From Cannabis sativa (lineage: Eukaryota > Streptophyta > Magnoliopsida > Rosales > Cannabaceae): a stretch of 64,000 nt of DNA. Positions 1 through 12,625 of this stretch are shown here, one piece after another (the first letter of the stretch is position 1; each line of letters begins with the position of its first letter). The notes under the pieces were generated by a model. The model was not told where the DNA came from. It saw nothing but the letters and a program-made list of their open reading frames with translations, and did no database searches. Location: contig NC_083605.1 in assembly GCF_029168945.1 (NCBI RefSeq), positions 36,283,280 through 36,347,279 on the forward strand. Direction: 5' to 3'. The translations under genes and the position numbers were made by a program.

Positions 1-645
1 AACAGTTTAATTTATAAATTAATATTTTTTTTAATAGTTTCATTCATTCGGGAATAAAAAAGAATACAAAGAATGAGATGAGATTTGAAATATAAGATGA
101 CTTCTATATCATCAGTTAAAATAAAAAATATTAATTTCAAAAAAATCTAAATATAAAATAAATATTAAAACATCTAAATTACTGCAAAAAAAAAAAAAAC
201 AAAAGAATATTTCAAATTGCCGCACAACCCCATTCGTTTCCAAGTTGTTTTAATAAATATTAAATAATTTTATAATTTAATTATTATTAGATAAAATACA
301 ACCCCATTAGTTTCCATACTTTAATTGATTATAGTCTTATACGTACCTACGTCCGATCGAGAACTGCTATGACTAGCTATGGGTGGGTAGTGTGAGTACT
401 TAATTATAAAGATTATTTATCTATACGAATATATAGATTATTAAATTGGTCATATATAATTCTAATTTGGTTAGGAATTAATATGATAATTACTCAACCT
501 CATTAAAAAAAGTTTGAAAATTATATTTTATATAATAAATAATATCTTTTTTTTTTTAATCAAACATATTCCGATTATAATATGGATCAATTGGAATAAT
601 CATATTCCTAATGAAATTAGAATTAATATTATTCTATCATCTGCC
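1..645. other. Block A leader, unit 1; divergent paralogue deleted
   Basis: AT-rich, no gene. Compared with 49327-50714 it has lost two stretches. One is at about 147 (joined within a run of A). The other is at about 314, where the sequence jumps from the equivalent of 49862 to 50385 and removes the whole minus-strand gene found at 49897-50388. The rest corresponds to the promoter side of the gene starting at 730. Confidence 0.7.
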
Positions 646-658
646 CTATATATATAGG
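646..658 (+). promoter_or_regulatory. Putative TATA box of unknown-family gene, unit 1
   Basis: A ctatatatatagg stretch lies about 72-84 bp upstream of the ATG at 730 and is conserved at the same distance in unit 2 (about 32240-32252) and unit 3 (50715-50727). This fits a plant TATA box followed by a 5' leader of about 50 nt. No transcript evidence is available. Confidence 0.5.
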
Positions 659-729
659 TAGGGATACACTAATTAAGAACGAATATTTAAGAAACCTATA
701 TTACGAGAGATAACACACACGTAGTAAAT

Positions 730-1495
730 ATGGATAATCAACCATTCTCTCAAGTTTTTATTTACGCAAAATTTAATAGTGGTTTTGAAGAAAATAATCC
801 ATCACCATCACCATTAATGAAGGTGGAGTTGAAAGTGATCCAAATGTACTATTCAGATACCGATCACAAATGCCGACACCTTCATCTCATACAACTCCAC
901 TCACCGATTCCAACACCAAATTGATCACCTATTCCAAGAGACCTCACCTTCCATCAACACACTCATTACCTCCATGTTTTCAGGCAAACTGATCCCCTTC
1001 CCCTTGGTTAACATGTACTGGAGCAACCCCAACCTTCCTAACATGTCCCAGTTAAAGATGGCGGTAAGCTTCGACACCATGGTCACCATGGTCTCGTTGC
1101 CCCTCACCCTCATCAGTATTCTCCTTCACATACACCGCTCTCGTCACCGTCGTGATGTCTCTATGACCTTGACCGTGGATAACAGGATCATGATCCCTAA
1201 CAACGGTTTGCTTGATCTACGTATTGCTCACGCATGGGAACAAGTACTTAACAAAAGACCTGTTACCGCCTCTTTCCCCAGTCAGGCTGATCCTGAAGTA
1301 CATCAGCCACCATCTTCGTCCACAAGTAATAATGATCAAGTGCTTGATCATGATCATGAGAAGGAGGAGGAAGAGCATGGTGATGATAATGATGATCAAG
1401 TGTTGAATCATGTTGACCAGAAGGAGGATGAGCATGATGATGAGGATGAGGATTATTTCGATCAAGAATTATCTACGCTATATGTGGTATTATGA
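730..1495 (+). pseudogene. Unknown-family gene, unit 1 copy, frameshifted
   Basis: Same gene as the intact 253-codon copy at 50799-51560. The first 46 codons match, then a 4-bp net insertion at about 869-875 (cacagcgac in unit 3 reads cacaaatgccgac here) shifts the frame. The original frame is recovered from the ATG at 974 to the stop at 1493-1495. The C-terminal part keeps the Asp/Glu/His-rich tail. The lesion lies at a CAG trinucleotide, a class of site where the three units disagree repeatedly, so a sequencing error is a live alternative to a real frameshift. I do not recognise the family. Confidence 0.65.
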
Positions 1496-1959
1496 ATATG
1501 TAACCTCGACTATGATTTCTAGTGTAGTACAAATTACTATTGGAACTTATTTTACATTATATTAATTAGCGACTTAAAATATATTTCTAAAATGATTACA
1601 TAAGTATATAAAAATTTAGAATTTTTCTTACATTGGAAACACAACTGAATAAATGGCTTTAACTTTTGAATTTTTTATTTACATATCACTAAGTACTCAA
1701 CCCGACCCAAATCTTATTTTCTTTAAATAGACATGTAACTACATTCTATATTTGTTCATTTATTTTTTTTTATATAAGCTCTCAGTTTTAAGTTAATTAT
1801 TTATTTAATTAAAATAATAGACTAATTAATTTTGAATATAGCTAAGATTTATCAATCTTACTCAAAATCTAATTTAGGTCAATTTTTAAATTCTTATTAT
1901 AACCATGTAATTAAATAAAATATTATTTTTGATTAATAATATAATATAAGTATAATATA
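1496..1959. other. Downstream non-coding stretch of block A
   Basis: AT-rich 3' flank conserved in all three units (33081-33544 and 51561-52024). Possible poly(A)-signal-like aataaa strings occur, but nothing specific is supported. Confidence 0.5.
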
Positions 1960-2335
1960 GGGTTAATAGCGGCATAAGTACCCAAAAGTTTAAGTTTGCA
2001 AGCAGCATAAACTCAATGTTTATTTTTAGCGACATAGATATCCAATTTTTCTAAAACTTTAATTTTCTTCTAGTTTCGTAAGTACAGATTTCGTTTTGAA
2101 TTTATTAAAAAAAATATTTCGAAGTAACTGATACTATATGTTTCTATTTAGACCCAATGATTTCGAATTCGGGTCTTATGTGTGCCCTATTTAAAATAAT
2201 AACAGAGTCAGTACTGACAAAATTAGAGAAAAATTATAGTTTTACAAACTTTAGGTACTTATACCGCTAAAAATAAATATTAAGTTTATGCCGCTTACAA
2301 ACTTAAAACTTTTAGTACTTATGCATATTTACCCC
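1960..2335. mobile_element. Fold-back MITE-like element, unit 1
   Basis: Imperfect inverted repeat of about 85 bp at each end. The left arm starts gggttaatagcggcataag and the reverse complement of the right arm starts ggggtaaatatgcataag. Both arms continue through a tttaagtttg-type core to a tttatttttagcg motif. It is about 376 bp with no coding capacity. A clear target-site duplication is not visible, so the superfamily is left open. The same element sits at the same place in units 2 and 3, so it predates the tandem duplication. Confidence 0.7.
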
Positions 2336-2400
2336 ATATATTATAAAAATATGTGTGACATAAATATCTTATATTTTCTTATTCATACACTTATATCATA

Positions 2401-2431
2401 CTAGGCGAAAGTTACGTGCGCATTGCACGTA
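2401..2431 (-). mobile_element. Helitron-type 3' terminus, unit 1 (minus strand)
   Basis: On the minus strand the order is hairpin, 8-nt spacer, then CTAG followed by T. The stem TACGTGC pairs with GCACGTA (2413-2419 with 2425-2431, 5-nt loop), and CTAG is 2404 to 2401. Helitrons characteristically end with a short hairpin plus CTRR and insert before T. The matching 5' end was not located, so only the terminus is annotated. Conserved in units 2 and 3. Confidence 0.55.
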
Positions 2432-3479
2432 TTCTTAGTCATATATATTCAATTTTATTTAACAAGTGATAAAATATGCTGATTTGTTCAATTTTTATTT
2501 TTACATTCAAATAGTCGTTCTAACATGCTTAGAAAATGTTTCAGCAGTAAAAAGATTCAATTAATTTAGTATGTCTATTGAGCCTTTCTTTCTGAATATT
2601 TTTTGAACTCATGAACCATTTCCTGCATCATAATTCTTCAACTGTAATAGAAACATCACACCAAATTGAATAGTCAAAACAAAAATAATCATGATAAAAG
2701 TCCCACCAAAACTATCATTAAGCATTGAGAAAAAATAAGTACACAAATATTGTATAAATATATGTGACTTTCCTTATCAAGAATGCAAGAAGCTCATCAC
2801 ATAATTTCATATCACAATCTGTCATTATTGCACTGCAATTTCCACATGCTTAACCTAGAAGAGTACCATATATAGAGGTCATTGTTAATTTACTCTATAT
2901 CCAAAGGAAAAAATAAAGTAAGTAAATGAAAATCAGGTACTTGTTTTGTTTAGTAGTGTCTACATCATTGTCTAAGAATTAAACTGAACAAGACAATAAT
3001 AAACAAACTTTTGACCAATTACATACATCTATTTATCAATAAATCAACATAATATAATTAACCTACAAAAATAAATTAGTTAGACATTTTATCATACAAT
3101 AAAATACTTTAATTTGAAATCAAGAGAATCAAGGCAGCAAAATTTTATACAAAATTGACAGCAAAACTCCAAAAAAAGAAAAAAGAAGATCAAGAGATCA
3201 GAAAAATAATAACAATAACTTTTGACCCAAACAATCCATAATGAAAAATATAAATGATCTCATAATAATAAAAATTGGAAATATTATTGCTTAACTTCTT
3301 GACAACAAAAACTAGTTTTTTTGAATGTCCACAAATAAAATGTAAAAAAAGTGGCAGTAGTTATTTTTTTTTTTACAAACTTCAAACTTGCACGTATATA
3401 AGTTTTATGCTAGGTGTGTCTTGTTTTATTTAAAAATAATACAATAAATAATTAAAAAAATATTATTAATTATTGTAAT
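2432..3479. other. Block A distal non-coding stretch
   Basis: AT-rich sequence shared with 34017-35106 and 52496-53452. No coding region was recognised. Near 3380-3400 unit 1 lacks the TA repeat and the second Helitron-type terminus that unit 2 has at 34977-35031. Only the distal half of that hairpin (gcacgtatataag) is left. Confidence 0.5.
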
Positions 3480-3489
3480 CACTACAAGA

Positions 3490-3825
3490 ATTCCCACCAA
3501 TAGCGGCGGGCCTATTAGCGGCGGAGCTCCTCCGCCGCTAATAATGGGGCTATTAGCGGCGGAGCTCTTGCTGGGCCGCTATTGGGTGCAGAATTTATTT
3601 TTTTTTTTAAATATTAATAGCGGCGGGCTGTCCGCCGCTAATGCCCGCCGCTATTACTATTAGCGGCGGGGTCCGCCGCTAATAGGTGGGCGGGAAAAAT
3701 CCCGCCCATATTGATTCAAAGTATTAGCGGCGGGGTATTAGCGGCGGACCCGCCGCTAATAGTGTTTTATTTAAAAAAATAAAAAAATAATTAAATGTTA
3801 TTAGCGGCGGGTCCGCCGCTAATAA
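3490..3825. repeat. Left subterminal repeat array of CACTA 1
   Basis: About ten copies of a tattagcggcgg / ccgccgctaata motif in both orientations, several as immediate inverted pairs that could form hairpins. In CACTA elements such subterminal motifs are the binding sites of the TNPA-type protein. The mirrored array at the right end (11815-12040) uses the same motif. Confidence 0.8.
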
Positions 3826-4013
3826 CACTATATATACCCCATCAGACCCCTCATCCCCATTTTTTCATTTTCTCTCAAAAAAAACCCTAACCGCCTCCTC
3901 CTTCCCCTTCTCCTTTTCTGAAATTTCCACCGCCTCCATCTCCGACGCACCACCACCCCGACGCACCACCACCCCGACGTACCACCACCCCGACGCACCA
4001 CCGGTTATTTTAG
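3826..4013 (+). promoter_or_regulatory. CACTA 1 TATA box and first non-coding exon
   Basis: A ctatatatacccc TATA-like box at about 3828-3840 is followed by a CT-rich leader (ctcatccccat, tttctctc, aaccctaaccgcc). The leader includes a short tandem repeat of about 19 bp (ccgacgcaccaccacc) at 3941-4002. It ends at a good donor (ttttag, then GTAAGT at 4014). The paired acceptor is just before the transposase ATG. Confidence 0.6.
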
Positions 4014-6170
4014 GTAAGTATTGTTTTTTTTTATTATTATTTTAGATTTGTTATTATATAGTTTTAGGTTTTAGATTGGTTTATATAATGTATATTTAAA
4101 TTTTGAATGTTATATATTTTAGGTTTTAAATAATTTTGAGTTTATAAATGTAGGTTTTTATATAGAAAAATCTGTGTGTATATATATTTTTGTATATAAA
4201 ATTGGGTATATTTATATATAAATATATGTTTATGTATATTTGTGTATATATAATTGGGTATATATATAAGTTTTGATTTTTTTTATGTGTATATATACTT
4301 TATAAAAACTGTATATTATATATATATTTGTATATAACAGTTTATATATATATGTATATAGCAGTGTAGTATATATATTGTATTGTATTATTATTTAAAG
4401 TATAAAAACTGTACATTATATATATATATTATACATAACAGTGTAGTGTATGTATTGTATATATTAATCTGTATATATATATATATTATATTTATATAAC
4501 AGTTTAAACATAATAGTATAGTGTATATTTTGTATATATTATTTTTTTTATTTATATATTTGTGTATATAAAATATATAGTATATGGTTTTTTTTTGAAG
4601 AAAATATATAGTATATGTTAATGTATATATAATTTATATATTGTAACAATGTTGTATATTGTATTGTTGTTATTTGTAGGTTTTTTAATTAATTTTAGTA
4701 ATTAGTAATTTGTATTTGTTTGTATTTGTTTATTTTATATTAGATTTTATTGATATTAAATTAATTTGTTGTTAAGTTTGCTATAATTTGAAAAGTAAAT
4801 TTAGCAAATTTAGAATATTGAAAAAAATTTAAAAAATTAGAAAAAAAAAATATTAGTTTGTAGCTTAATATATATAGATAAAAAGATTTTTTTTAAATAA
4901 TAATAATTAGTTTTTTAGTAACTTAATAAATAATATAAATATTAAAAGTTAAAAAGATTAATTAGAAGATTTGATTTATTTTTTTAATTTTAATTAAAAT
5001 TTAAATTAAATGGATTAACTTTTATTTGAATTTTAAAAAATAATTTTTTTTTGTATTTTTAAGGTGGTAAAAATTAATTATTTTATATTTATTTTAATTT
5101 AGAAAATAAATTTATTTTTATATAAATGATAAATAATTCAAAAATTTAAAAATTAAAAATTAAAAATTTAGTAATTTAATGAATTTTTATAGTGTAATAT
5201 GTAAAATGAATTTTTTTATAATATAATTAGTTTAAATTTTGATAACTAATTTTAAGTTTCAAAAAGTAATAATTCATTTAAAATTTAATTATTTGATATT
5301 TATTTAAATTTAGAAAATAAATTTATTTTTTTATAAATAATAAAAATAACACAAAAAATTAAAAATTAATAATAAAGAACAATAATAATTCATATTTATA
5401 ATTATATTAAAAATATATCATAACTTTTGTACTCATAAAATTTCATAAGACTTTACAAAAATTTAAAAATTAATAATAAAGAACAATAATAATTCATATT
5501 TATAATTATATTTAAAAGTATATCATAAAATTTATATTCATAAAATTTCATAATACTTTACAAAATTCATATTTATAATTATATTTAAAAATATATCATA
5601 ACTTTTGTACTACTAAAATTTCATAAGACTTTACAAAAATGTAAAAATTAATAATAAAGAACAATAATAATTCATATTTATAATTATATTTAAAAATATA
5701 TCATAACTTTTGTACTTATAAAATTTCATAAGACTTTACAAAAATTTAAAAATTAATAATAAAGAACAATAATAATTCATATTTATAATTATATTTAAAA
5801 ATATATCATAAAATTCGTACTCATAAAATTTCAGAAGACTTTACAAAAATTTAAAAATTAATAATAAAGAACAATAATAATTCATATTTATAATTATATT
5901 TAAAAATATATCATAAAATTTATATTCATAAAATTTCATAATACTTTACAAAATTCATATTTATAATTATATTTAAAAATATATCATAACTTTTGTACTC
6001 ATAAAATTTCATAAGACTTTACAAAAATTTAAAAATTAATAATAAAGAACAATAATAATTCATATTTATAATTATATTTAAAAATATATCATAAAATTCG
6101 TACTCATAAAATTTCATAAGACTTTACAAAAATTTAAATATTTAATACTTCATTTGTCGTCTAAATTGTA
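4014..6170 (+). other. Long AT-rich first intron of CACTA 1
   Basis: It starts GTAAGTATTG at 4014 and ends ...aaattgtag at 6170, immediately before the ATG at 6171. No coding content. The first part is TA-rich (4130-4660) and the 3' part is a minisatellite. Confidence 0.6.
5356..6140. repeat. Minisatellite in CACTA 1 intron, about 105-bp period
   Basis: The core aataaagaacaataataatt recurs at 5371, 5475, 5653, 5758, 5863 and 6041. Spacings are about 104, 178, 105, 105 and 178 bp. The longer spacing contains an extra block of about 73 bp that repeats the cattttacaaaattcatatt portion, giving two alternating unit lengths. Confidence 0.8.
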
Positions 6171-9100
6171 GATGGCGACAATCGATAAGTCTTGGACCAA
6201 AATCAGAAATCGTGGTTGCCATGAATTTTGGAATGGTCTACAAGCCTTTTTAGCAATGGCATCAGAACATAAGGATTGTGATGGACGAATACGATGTCCT
6301 TGTGTGAGATGTATAAATAGTAGGTTTGAAAAAATAGATAGGGTTAGAGCACACGTATTTGATCGAGGTTTTATGCAAGGATATGAGAAGTGGATTTATC
6401 ACGGGGAGCCTGAGGATGCCGTCGTTGATGAGTTGCCGATGTTGAATCAGAGGATGAAATGATTCCTATTTTAGAAGACTTCTTTCCCTCGACAACTGAG
6501 GAACCACAAGGAGAAGATGAACAACCAACCACAAACCCACAATTTGATGACTTATTTGAGGAAATTGAAGCCGAATTGTATCCCGGTTGTGATTGGATTT
6601 CATCTCTTAACTTTTTAGCAAAGCTATTGCATTTAAAAGTTAGGGGAAAAATTCCTAATAACATCTTTGAAGAATTATTGAAGCTTTTAAAGTTTGCGTT
6701 TCTGAAGGAAAATAATATTCCGTCAACTTACTACGAGGCAAAAAAGAGATTGAAGAAATTAGGCTTGGGTTATGATAATATCGATGTCTGTTTGTATAAT
6801 TGTTGCTTATTTTATAAGAAGAATGCATCCAAGGAGGCTTGTCCAGTTTGCGGAACTAGTCGTTGGGTTACTTCCGAGAACGGGAAAGGAAAAAAAGTTC
6901 CTTGCAAAGTCATGCGATACTTTCCGTTGACACCTCGACTTAAAAGATTATATAGTTCGAGGATTACAGCGAAAAGCATGATATGACATCATACTGGAAA
7001 ATCAAAAGATGATGGGGTGTTGCGACACCTTGGCCGATGGTTTAGCTTGGAAAGACTTTGATGCAAAACATCCCGAGTTTGCAAGGGACCCAAGAAATGT
7101 TCGACTTGGGTTAGCTGCTGATGGATTTAATCCATTTGGCAACATGAGTCTTGCATACAGCATGTGGCCAGTGGTGCTGGCTAACTATAATCTACCACCT
7201 TGGTTATGTATGAAAGATAATTATTTTTTTCTATCTACCCTAATTCCTGGTGCAAAATCTCCAGGTAAAGACATGGATATATTTTTAAGACCTTTGGTGG
7301 ATGAATTAAAGGAGTTGTGGAATAATGGGGTAGCAACGAGAGATAGTTCGACCAACTCGATGTTCACCATGCGTGCTGCGCTTTTGTGGAAAGTGAATGA
7401 TTTTCCTGCTCGTAGTAGCTTGTCTGGGTGGAGTGGTCAAGGTTATAAAGCTTGCCCTACTTGTAATGAAGACACGACGTCCATTCGAGTGATCGGGAAG
7501 ACATCATATGTTGGTCATCGAAGGTTCTTGCCAAGTAACCATGCAATGAGAAGGGATACTCGATTTGATGGTAAAGTTGAAAGAAGACCTCCTCCAAGAC
7601 GATTTACTTGTGAAGAAATATTATCACAAGTTAATGCTCTCGAACCCCAAATTCCCGGACATCATGAAAATTTTGGGGGCGTGAAGCGTAGAAGAGTTGC
7701 AAAAAATTATAATTGGAGGAAAAAAAGTATTTTCTACGAGTTGGAGTATTGGAGCACGAATATTTTAAAACACAACATTGATGTCATGCATGTTGAGAAG
7801 AATGTGTGTGATAGTCTCCTAGGAACCATCTTGGATAATGATAAATCAAAGGACACAACCAATGCGCGCCATGATTTAAAGAAGATGGGTATTAGGGAAT
7901 CGTTGTGGATTTATGAAGATGGGAATGGGAGGCTAATGAAACCGCATGCTCCTTATGTTTTGACTCGTGAGAAAAGACAACTTTTTTGTCAGTTTGTTAA
8001 AGGAATAAAGTTTCCCGATGGCTTCTGTTCAAATTTAAAGAGCAAAGTTTCTCCAGATGAGTCTAACATTATCAAGTTAAAATCCCACGATTGTCATGTC
8101 ATTATGCGGCGAGTACTAGCGGTTGGTGTCCGTAAATTTCTACCTCGTGACACCGCAACAACTATTACTCAAATTCGTGTAATTTTTTTCGACAAGATTA
8201 TGCTCTAGAACTCTAAATGTAAAAGATATGGAGGATGCTCAAAATAATTTAATTTCGTTATTGTGCAAGATGGAATTGATTTTTCCTCCAAATTTTTTTT
8301 TGACATAATGATACACTTGGTATTGCATTTGCACGAAGAAGCGATATTGGGCGGTCGGTCTTTATGAGATGGATGTATCCTTTTGAAAGGTACATGAAAA
8401 AATTGAAGAATTATGTGGGAAATAAGGCACGTCCTGAAGGGTCAATTGCAGAAGGTTATGTTGCTGATGAGGCAGTAACCTTTTGTTCAATGTACTTTAA
8501 AGGGTGTGAAACAAGATTTAATCGGCTTGATCGAAATGAAGATGCGCCTTCTGTTAGTCGCTATCTCTCAGTTTTTAATTCTCAATCTCGTCCTTTAACT
8601 AGCGGACTTATCAAGCCTCTTGATCATATCAGTCGTGAAAAAGCTGAGTGGTACATTCTTCAAAATTCTCCTGAAATCCAAGCTTACTTAGAGTAAGTTT
8701 GTTACATTTTTATAAATTATTTTATTAAATTTTTAGTTTTTATTTTCTATCTCCCCTCTATTGTATCTTGACATTATCATACTTCACAGTGAACATTTGG
8801 ACAAGATCAGGCATGAATATCCTAATGGTAATCACGATGTCTTGCATAGGCAAACTTTCCGTCCGTGGTTTCATAAGAAGGTATAACGACAAAATTGTAA
8901 AGTTTTAATTCAATCATTTATATTCCTCTCATATTAATACATTTTATGTATTTAGATATATGAGTTGCACAAGCTTGGAACTTTACAAAATGGTGATGAG
9001 TTACTCGCTCTCGCTTCCAGGTCCGATTACTTAGCAACATTTTACGAAGGTTGTGTAGTGAATGGTGTTCGGTTTATTGCATCAAAGCGAGACCAAAAGC

Positions 9101-9645
9101 GGAAGACACAAAATAGTGGTGTTACTGTTGCTGGAACTGAAGGGTTTAATTATTACGGCACACTTGAAGATGTAATCACTATATCTTATACTGGTGCATA
9201 TACACTGTCATTGTTTGAATGTAAATGGTATAACACTAATCCATTAAGAAAGAAGACAATCACTGAAAATAATATAACTAGTATAAATACTCGTGGATAT
9301 TGGTATCAAGATGAACCGTACATCCTTGCTAACTGTGCGAAGCAAGTTTTCTATCTTGAAGATCCACTCAGAGGTCGCGATTGGAAGGTTGTTGAAGATA
9401 TTAGCCATCGACAAATTTGGGACATTACTGACAACGAAGATGAGACTGATGTAGATGTTGTTAGTGATTCTAACTCTGCCAATTTTGTGTTGACGGTTGA
9501 TCTTGGAGAGTTGATTATGCAATCGAATGAACCTCCAGTAATTGTTGAATCGTCCGATCAGTTAGTGGATTCTGAGATAGAGAATAATGAACTTGATGAA
9601 AATTATATTAGCTACGTTAGCGACATACCACGGTGGGGATGGTGA
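6171..9645 (+). pseudogene. TNP2/TNPD-like CACTA transposase, frame-broken
   Basis: Domains in order: an N-terminal transposase-associated domain (from 6171, DKSWTKI, then a C-x2-C pair in RCPCVRC); a central Transposase_21 domain (about 6850-8200) with DGFNPFG, ACPTCNED and HNIDVMHVEKNV; a DUF4218-like region (8364-8696, MRWMYPFERYMKKLKNYV); and a DUF4216-like region (about 9200-9420). Introns are visible after 8694 (GTAAGT to CACAG, about 8789) and 8880 to about 8956 (GTATAA to TTTAG). Frame breaks lie near 6440, 6960-7015 and 8200-8330, so no complete protein can be made. The role would be cutting at the CACTA ends. The plus orientation matches the element's promoter end. Confidence 0.88.
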
Positions 9646-9786
9646 TGGCAGGGATCCCCCTGATCCTTCTAGTGGTACCGTCGTCTTGCGAAGCGTGTTT
9701 TCATATTTTTTCAAATCTACAATTGTTCTGAATATAAATAGTGAATGTATGATTTACTAATAAAATTATTTTTCCCTCGAATATAT

Positions 9787-11564
9787 ATAGTTCCACCTCC
9801 GGTCAGAAAGGGTCGTGGGGTTGCCGCAAACGCTAATCTCGAAAAAAAAAAAGGAGAGATGCTGGTAAGCCCTTGCCGGTGGAGGTAGATCTTGAAACAG
9901 GCAAAGTTGTTGGCGCTGAAGCAAGCAATTATGTTCGATTTCTTGGCCAACAAGTAAGCATGTTGTGCCCGGGTGGTCATCTAAATTTTTCTGATGTACC
10001 CCAACAATACAAGGATCAAGTGCTCAATCGAATTAGAGTGAGTGACTTTGAATTATTAAAAGTTGTAATAATTTTATGTCCTCATTTATAAATTAACATT
10101 ACTTTAAATTACTTTTATTACATAGTACTACTTTGATATCGATGGGAATCCCCATCGAGACCTACTTATGGGGACTTTATATTCGGTGATGGCGGAGCGG
10201 TATAGTGAGCGAAAGACACTCAGACACAAGCGTTTCAAACAACATTACAAAAAACCAGAAGATTGGGACACAGTTCTCAAATTCCCCCCTGACTACTTGA
10301 ATACCGAGACTTGGAAACCGGTTTGCGAATTGTTCGTTAGCGAGGCATTTTTGAATCGTTCAACTAAAAATAAATCGAATCGGCAACTAATGAAATATCC
10401 AACAACGCAAGGCACAAAATCGTTGGCGTCCATACGCCACGGAATGCTATGTATTAATTCTTTAATTGTTAAATGTTTCATAAAAAAAAATTCTTTAATA
10501 GTTAATAATATTTTTTTTCTTATAATAAACTAATTTAATTGTTTATATTTGTATAGGGGGGTCCTCCTGGAGAGCATGTAGTTGAAGCATGGAAGGAGAT
10601 CCATGTGAAAAAAGCGAAATACCGGAACTTTCGTTAATGAATTAGCTGCAAAAGATTATGTAAGTGATTAAAATGATTTATTATTAAAATTTATATTTTA
10701 TATTAATTACATATTCTAATAATTTTGATTTAAATAGGAGGAACTGATCAAGGAGCTTGATAGGAAGCTGCTGGAACAACAATCCCAGAGCGATACTGGG
10801 ACTGAATCTGAATCTGATACTGGTTATCAGTTTGACGTTATGGAAACAGTTCTAGGCCAAAGATCTGACTATCAAATAGGCGTGGGTAAAAGGCTCAAGG
10901 GCAAAGGAAAGAAACCAATCCCTCAAACTCAATCAACGGTGCCTCCCCAACCAACTACTGAAATGATGAGCACTGTGGCAGATATATTCTCAGCTATGCG
11001 TGCCACTTGGGGGGTAATTTGACGCCTGAACAACGTGCCCAAATATTTAACCCACGCTTTGACAATTTCATTCAAACGTATAGTCAGTCGCAGTCGCCTG
11101 GTGGTTCGTCTTCTCAGAGTCATGCCGCTCCTCCGGAACAGCAACAACAACCTCCTTCGCAACCACAATTTCAGCCTTCCTCGCAACAACAATTCCAAAA
11201 TTTGTCACAACGAATTTGAAAATTTTTTGCGAAGAATAACCCCAATCTTTTCCTCGAGCGGTTTCTCAAGAAGAATACAACCGCTCCGCCAATGGGAAAT
11301 CAGTTCTTATACCGAACACCGTCAGAGTCTCCTCTGCTCGGCTCAAACTTTGTTGATTTTGGATTATTTGGGAGTTCATTGCAGGAGAACCAATTTTTTT
11401 CAACTCCCATTTTCAACCAAGCTGAGCTCGATAATTTAACGCTGGGTTTATCATCAGACCAAGCGTATGTGCCTTCTCCGCCACGGGCTTCGGGGACTCG
11501 TACCGAAAATAATCCAGATCAAGACTTCATAATTAGAGACCTGAATGAAGATGTTAATGAATAA
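9787..11564 (+). pseudogene. TNPA-like (Transposase_24 family) gene, decayed
   Basis: The N-terminal exon starts around 9787 (VRKGRG, VEVDLETGKVVG, SNYVRFLGQQV). It splices at about 10037 (GTGAGT) to an exon at about 10126 with YFDIDGNPHRDL and FKQHYKKPEDW, then to an exon near 10557 with GGPPGEHVVEAW. A frame break before about 10632 (TFVNELAAKDY lies in a different frame) spoils it. From 10735 the sequence is an EELIKELDRKLLEQQ segment followed by a Gln/Pro/Ser-rich tail, and the remnant ends by 11564. Transposase_24 proteins bind the subterminal repeats of CACTA elements. No DNA-binding residues can be assigned by eye. Confidence 0.75.
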
Positions 11565-11814
11565 TTTATTTATGTTTTGTAATAATTTAGTTTAATTTTG
11601 AGACAATATTTTATTAGGATTATTATGTTAAAGTTAATTACTTTGGAGACAATTTTAAATTATTAATAAATTTTATTAAATTGTTTTAATTATATTAATT
11701 AGATTTGTTTATTAAATATTCGTATATTAATTAATTATTTATTTATATATAAGATTAATATATATTTATTATTATTTATTATTTATAAATATTTATTATT
11801 TTTTTTTTATTCTA

Positions 11815-12045
11815 ATGGGTAATAGCGGCGGAGCAATAGCGGCGGGACCCCGCCGCTATTGCTCCGCCGCTATTAATAGTATTAGCGGCGGACCCTGTTT
11901 TTGGCCGCTAATACTATTAATAGCGGCCAAGCAATAGCGGCGGACCAATAGCGGCCGAGGTCCGCCGCTATTGCCCTTTAGCGGCCAGATTGTGGACCAA
12001 TAGCGGCCGAGGGGCCCGCCGCTATTGGTCCTTAATGTTGTAGTG
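11815..12045. repeat. Right subterminal repeat array of CACTA 1
   Basis: Repeats of aatagcggcgg / ccgccgctatt in both orientations up to the terminal ttgtagtg. The motif and density match the left end. Confidence 0.8.
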
Positions 12046-12625
12046 AATTGAGATCATTAATATGTATATTCAATTAATGTAAATAATGTTGTTAATAATT
12101 AAAAGTAAATACTAAATACAATATATGAAAGTTTAAGAAATTTTGATAATCTTATTGCAATTTGATCTTATGTTAATCCAAAACTAAACCAAAAATCAAT
12201 GTTCAAAAAATAAAGCATACACAATTTAAATTTGAGTTGAATAAAAAAGATACTAAAATTTAATTTGTAAATTAAATTGTTGATAGGTGAAGATAACACA
12301 TGTAAAAGTTGTAAAAAAGAAAAATAAGGATACTCTTAATAGTTGGGTTTTAATTTTCTTTTGCAAGACCTGAAATAAGAAGCAATTTGCATAATAGAAA
12401 CCTGAAATAAGATAAAGAAAAACAGTTTATTATATGAACAAAACATAGGAACAATAGGATAGTTTTACTTGGTCCTCACTTTGGCTATACAAAAGGTAGA
12501 ATATAAAGATAAAATAATTTCCCTAAATGCAACAAAAAGAAGCATTGATTATCTATGAAGATTTGTTGGTAAATCAAAAGGCAATAAGAGATACAACATG
12601 AATTGCACAAAATTGACATAGTTAC
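12046..12625. other. Block D non-coding stretch, unit 1
   Basis: AT-rich, no gene, identical in arrangement to 35107-35691 and 58914-59493. A 72-bp stretch at 12513-12584 (ccctaaatgcaacaaaaag through aaatcaaaaggcaa) is repeated at 12997-13067, and the same pair exists in the other units. Confidence 0.55.

Larger units (their letters stand above)
3480..12045 (+). mobile_element. CACTA (En/Spm) transposon 1, 8566 bp, formerly autonomous
   Basis: It begins CACTACAAGAATTCC and ends with the reverse complement CACTACAACATTAAGG. The flanking 3-bp duplication AAT (3477-3479 and 12046-12048) is single in units 2 and 3 (gtaattgagatc near 35112 and 58914), which gives two independent empty sites. Both ends have GC-rich subterminal arrays of a tattagcggcggac-type motif in both orientations. 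Inside, on the plus strand, lie a transcription start region, a long first intron, a TNP2-like transposase gene and a TNPA-like gene. Both genes carry frame breaks, so the copy is probably no longer autonomous. Confidence 0.92.

Noticed and set aside
1217..1465. 82-codon Ile/Met-rich minus-strand frame (also 32805-33050, 51282-51530)
   Set aside because: Antisense shadow of the acidic gat/gag repeats in the unknown gene.
10929..11198. 89-codon Leu/Arg-rich minus-strand frame and the overlapping 11035-11439 frame
   Set aside because: Opposite-strand or shifted shadows of the Gln-rich tail of the TNPA-like gene.
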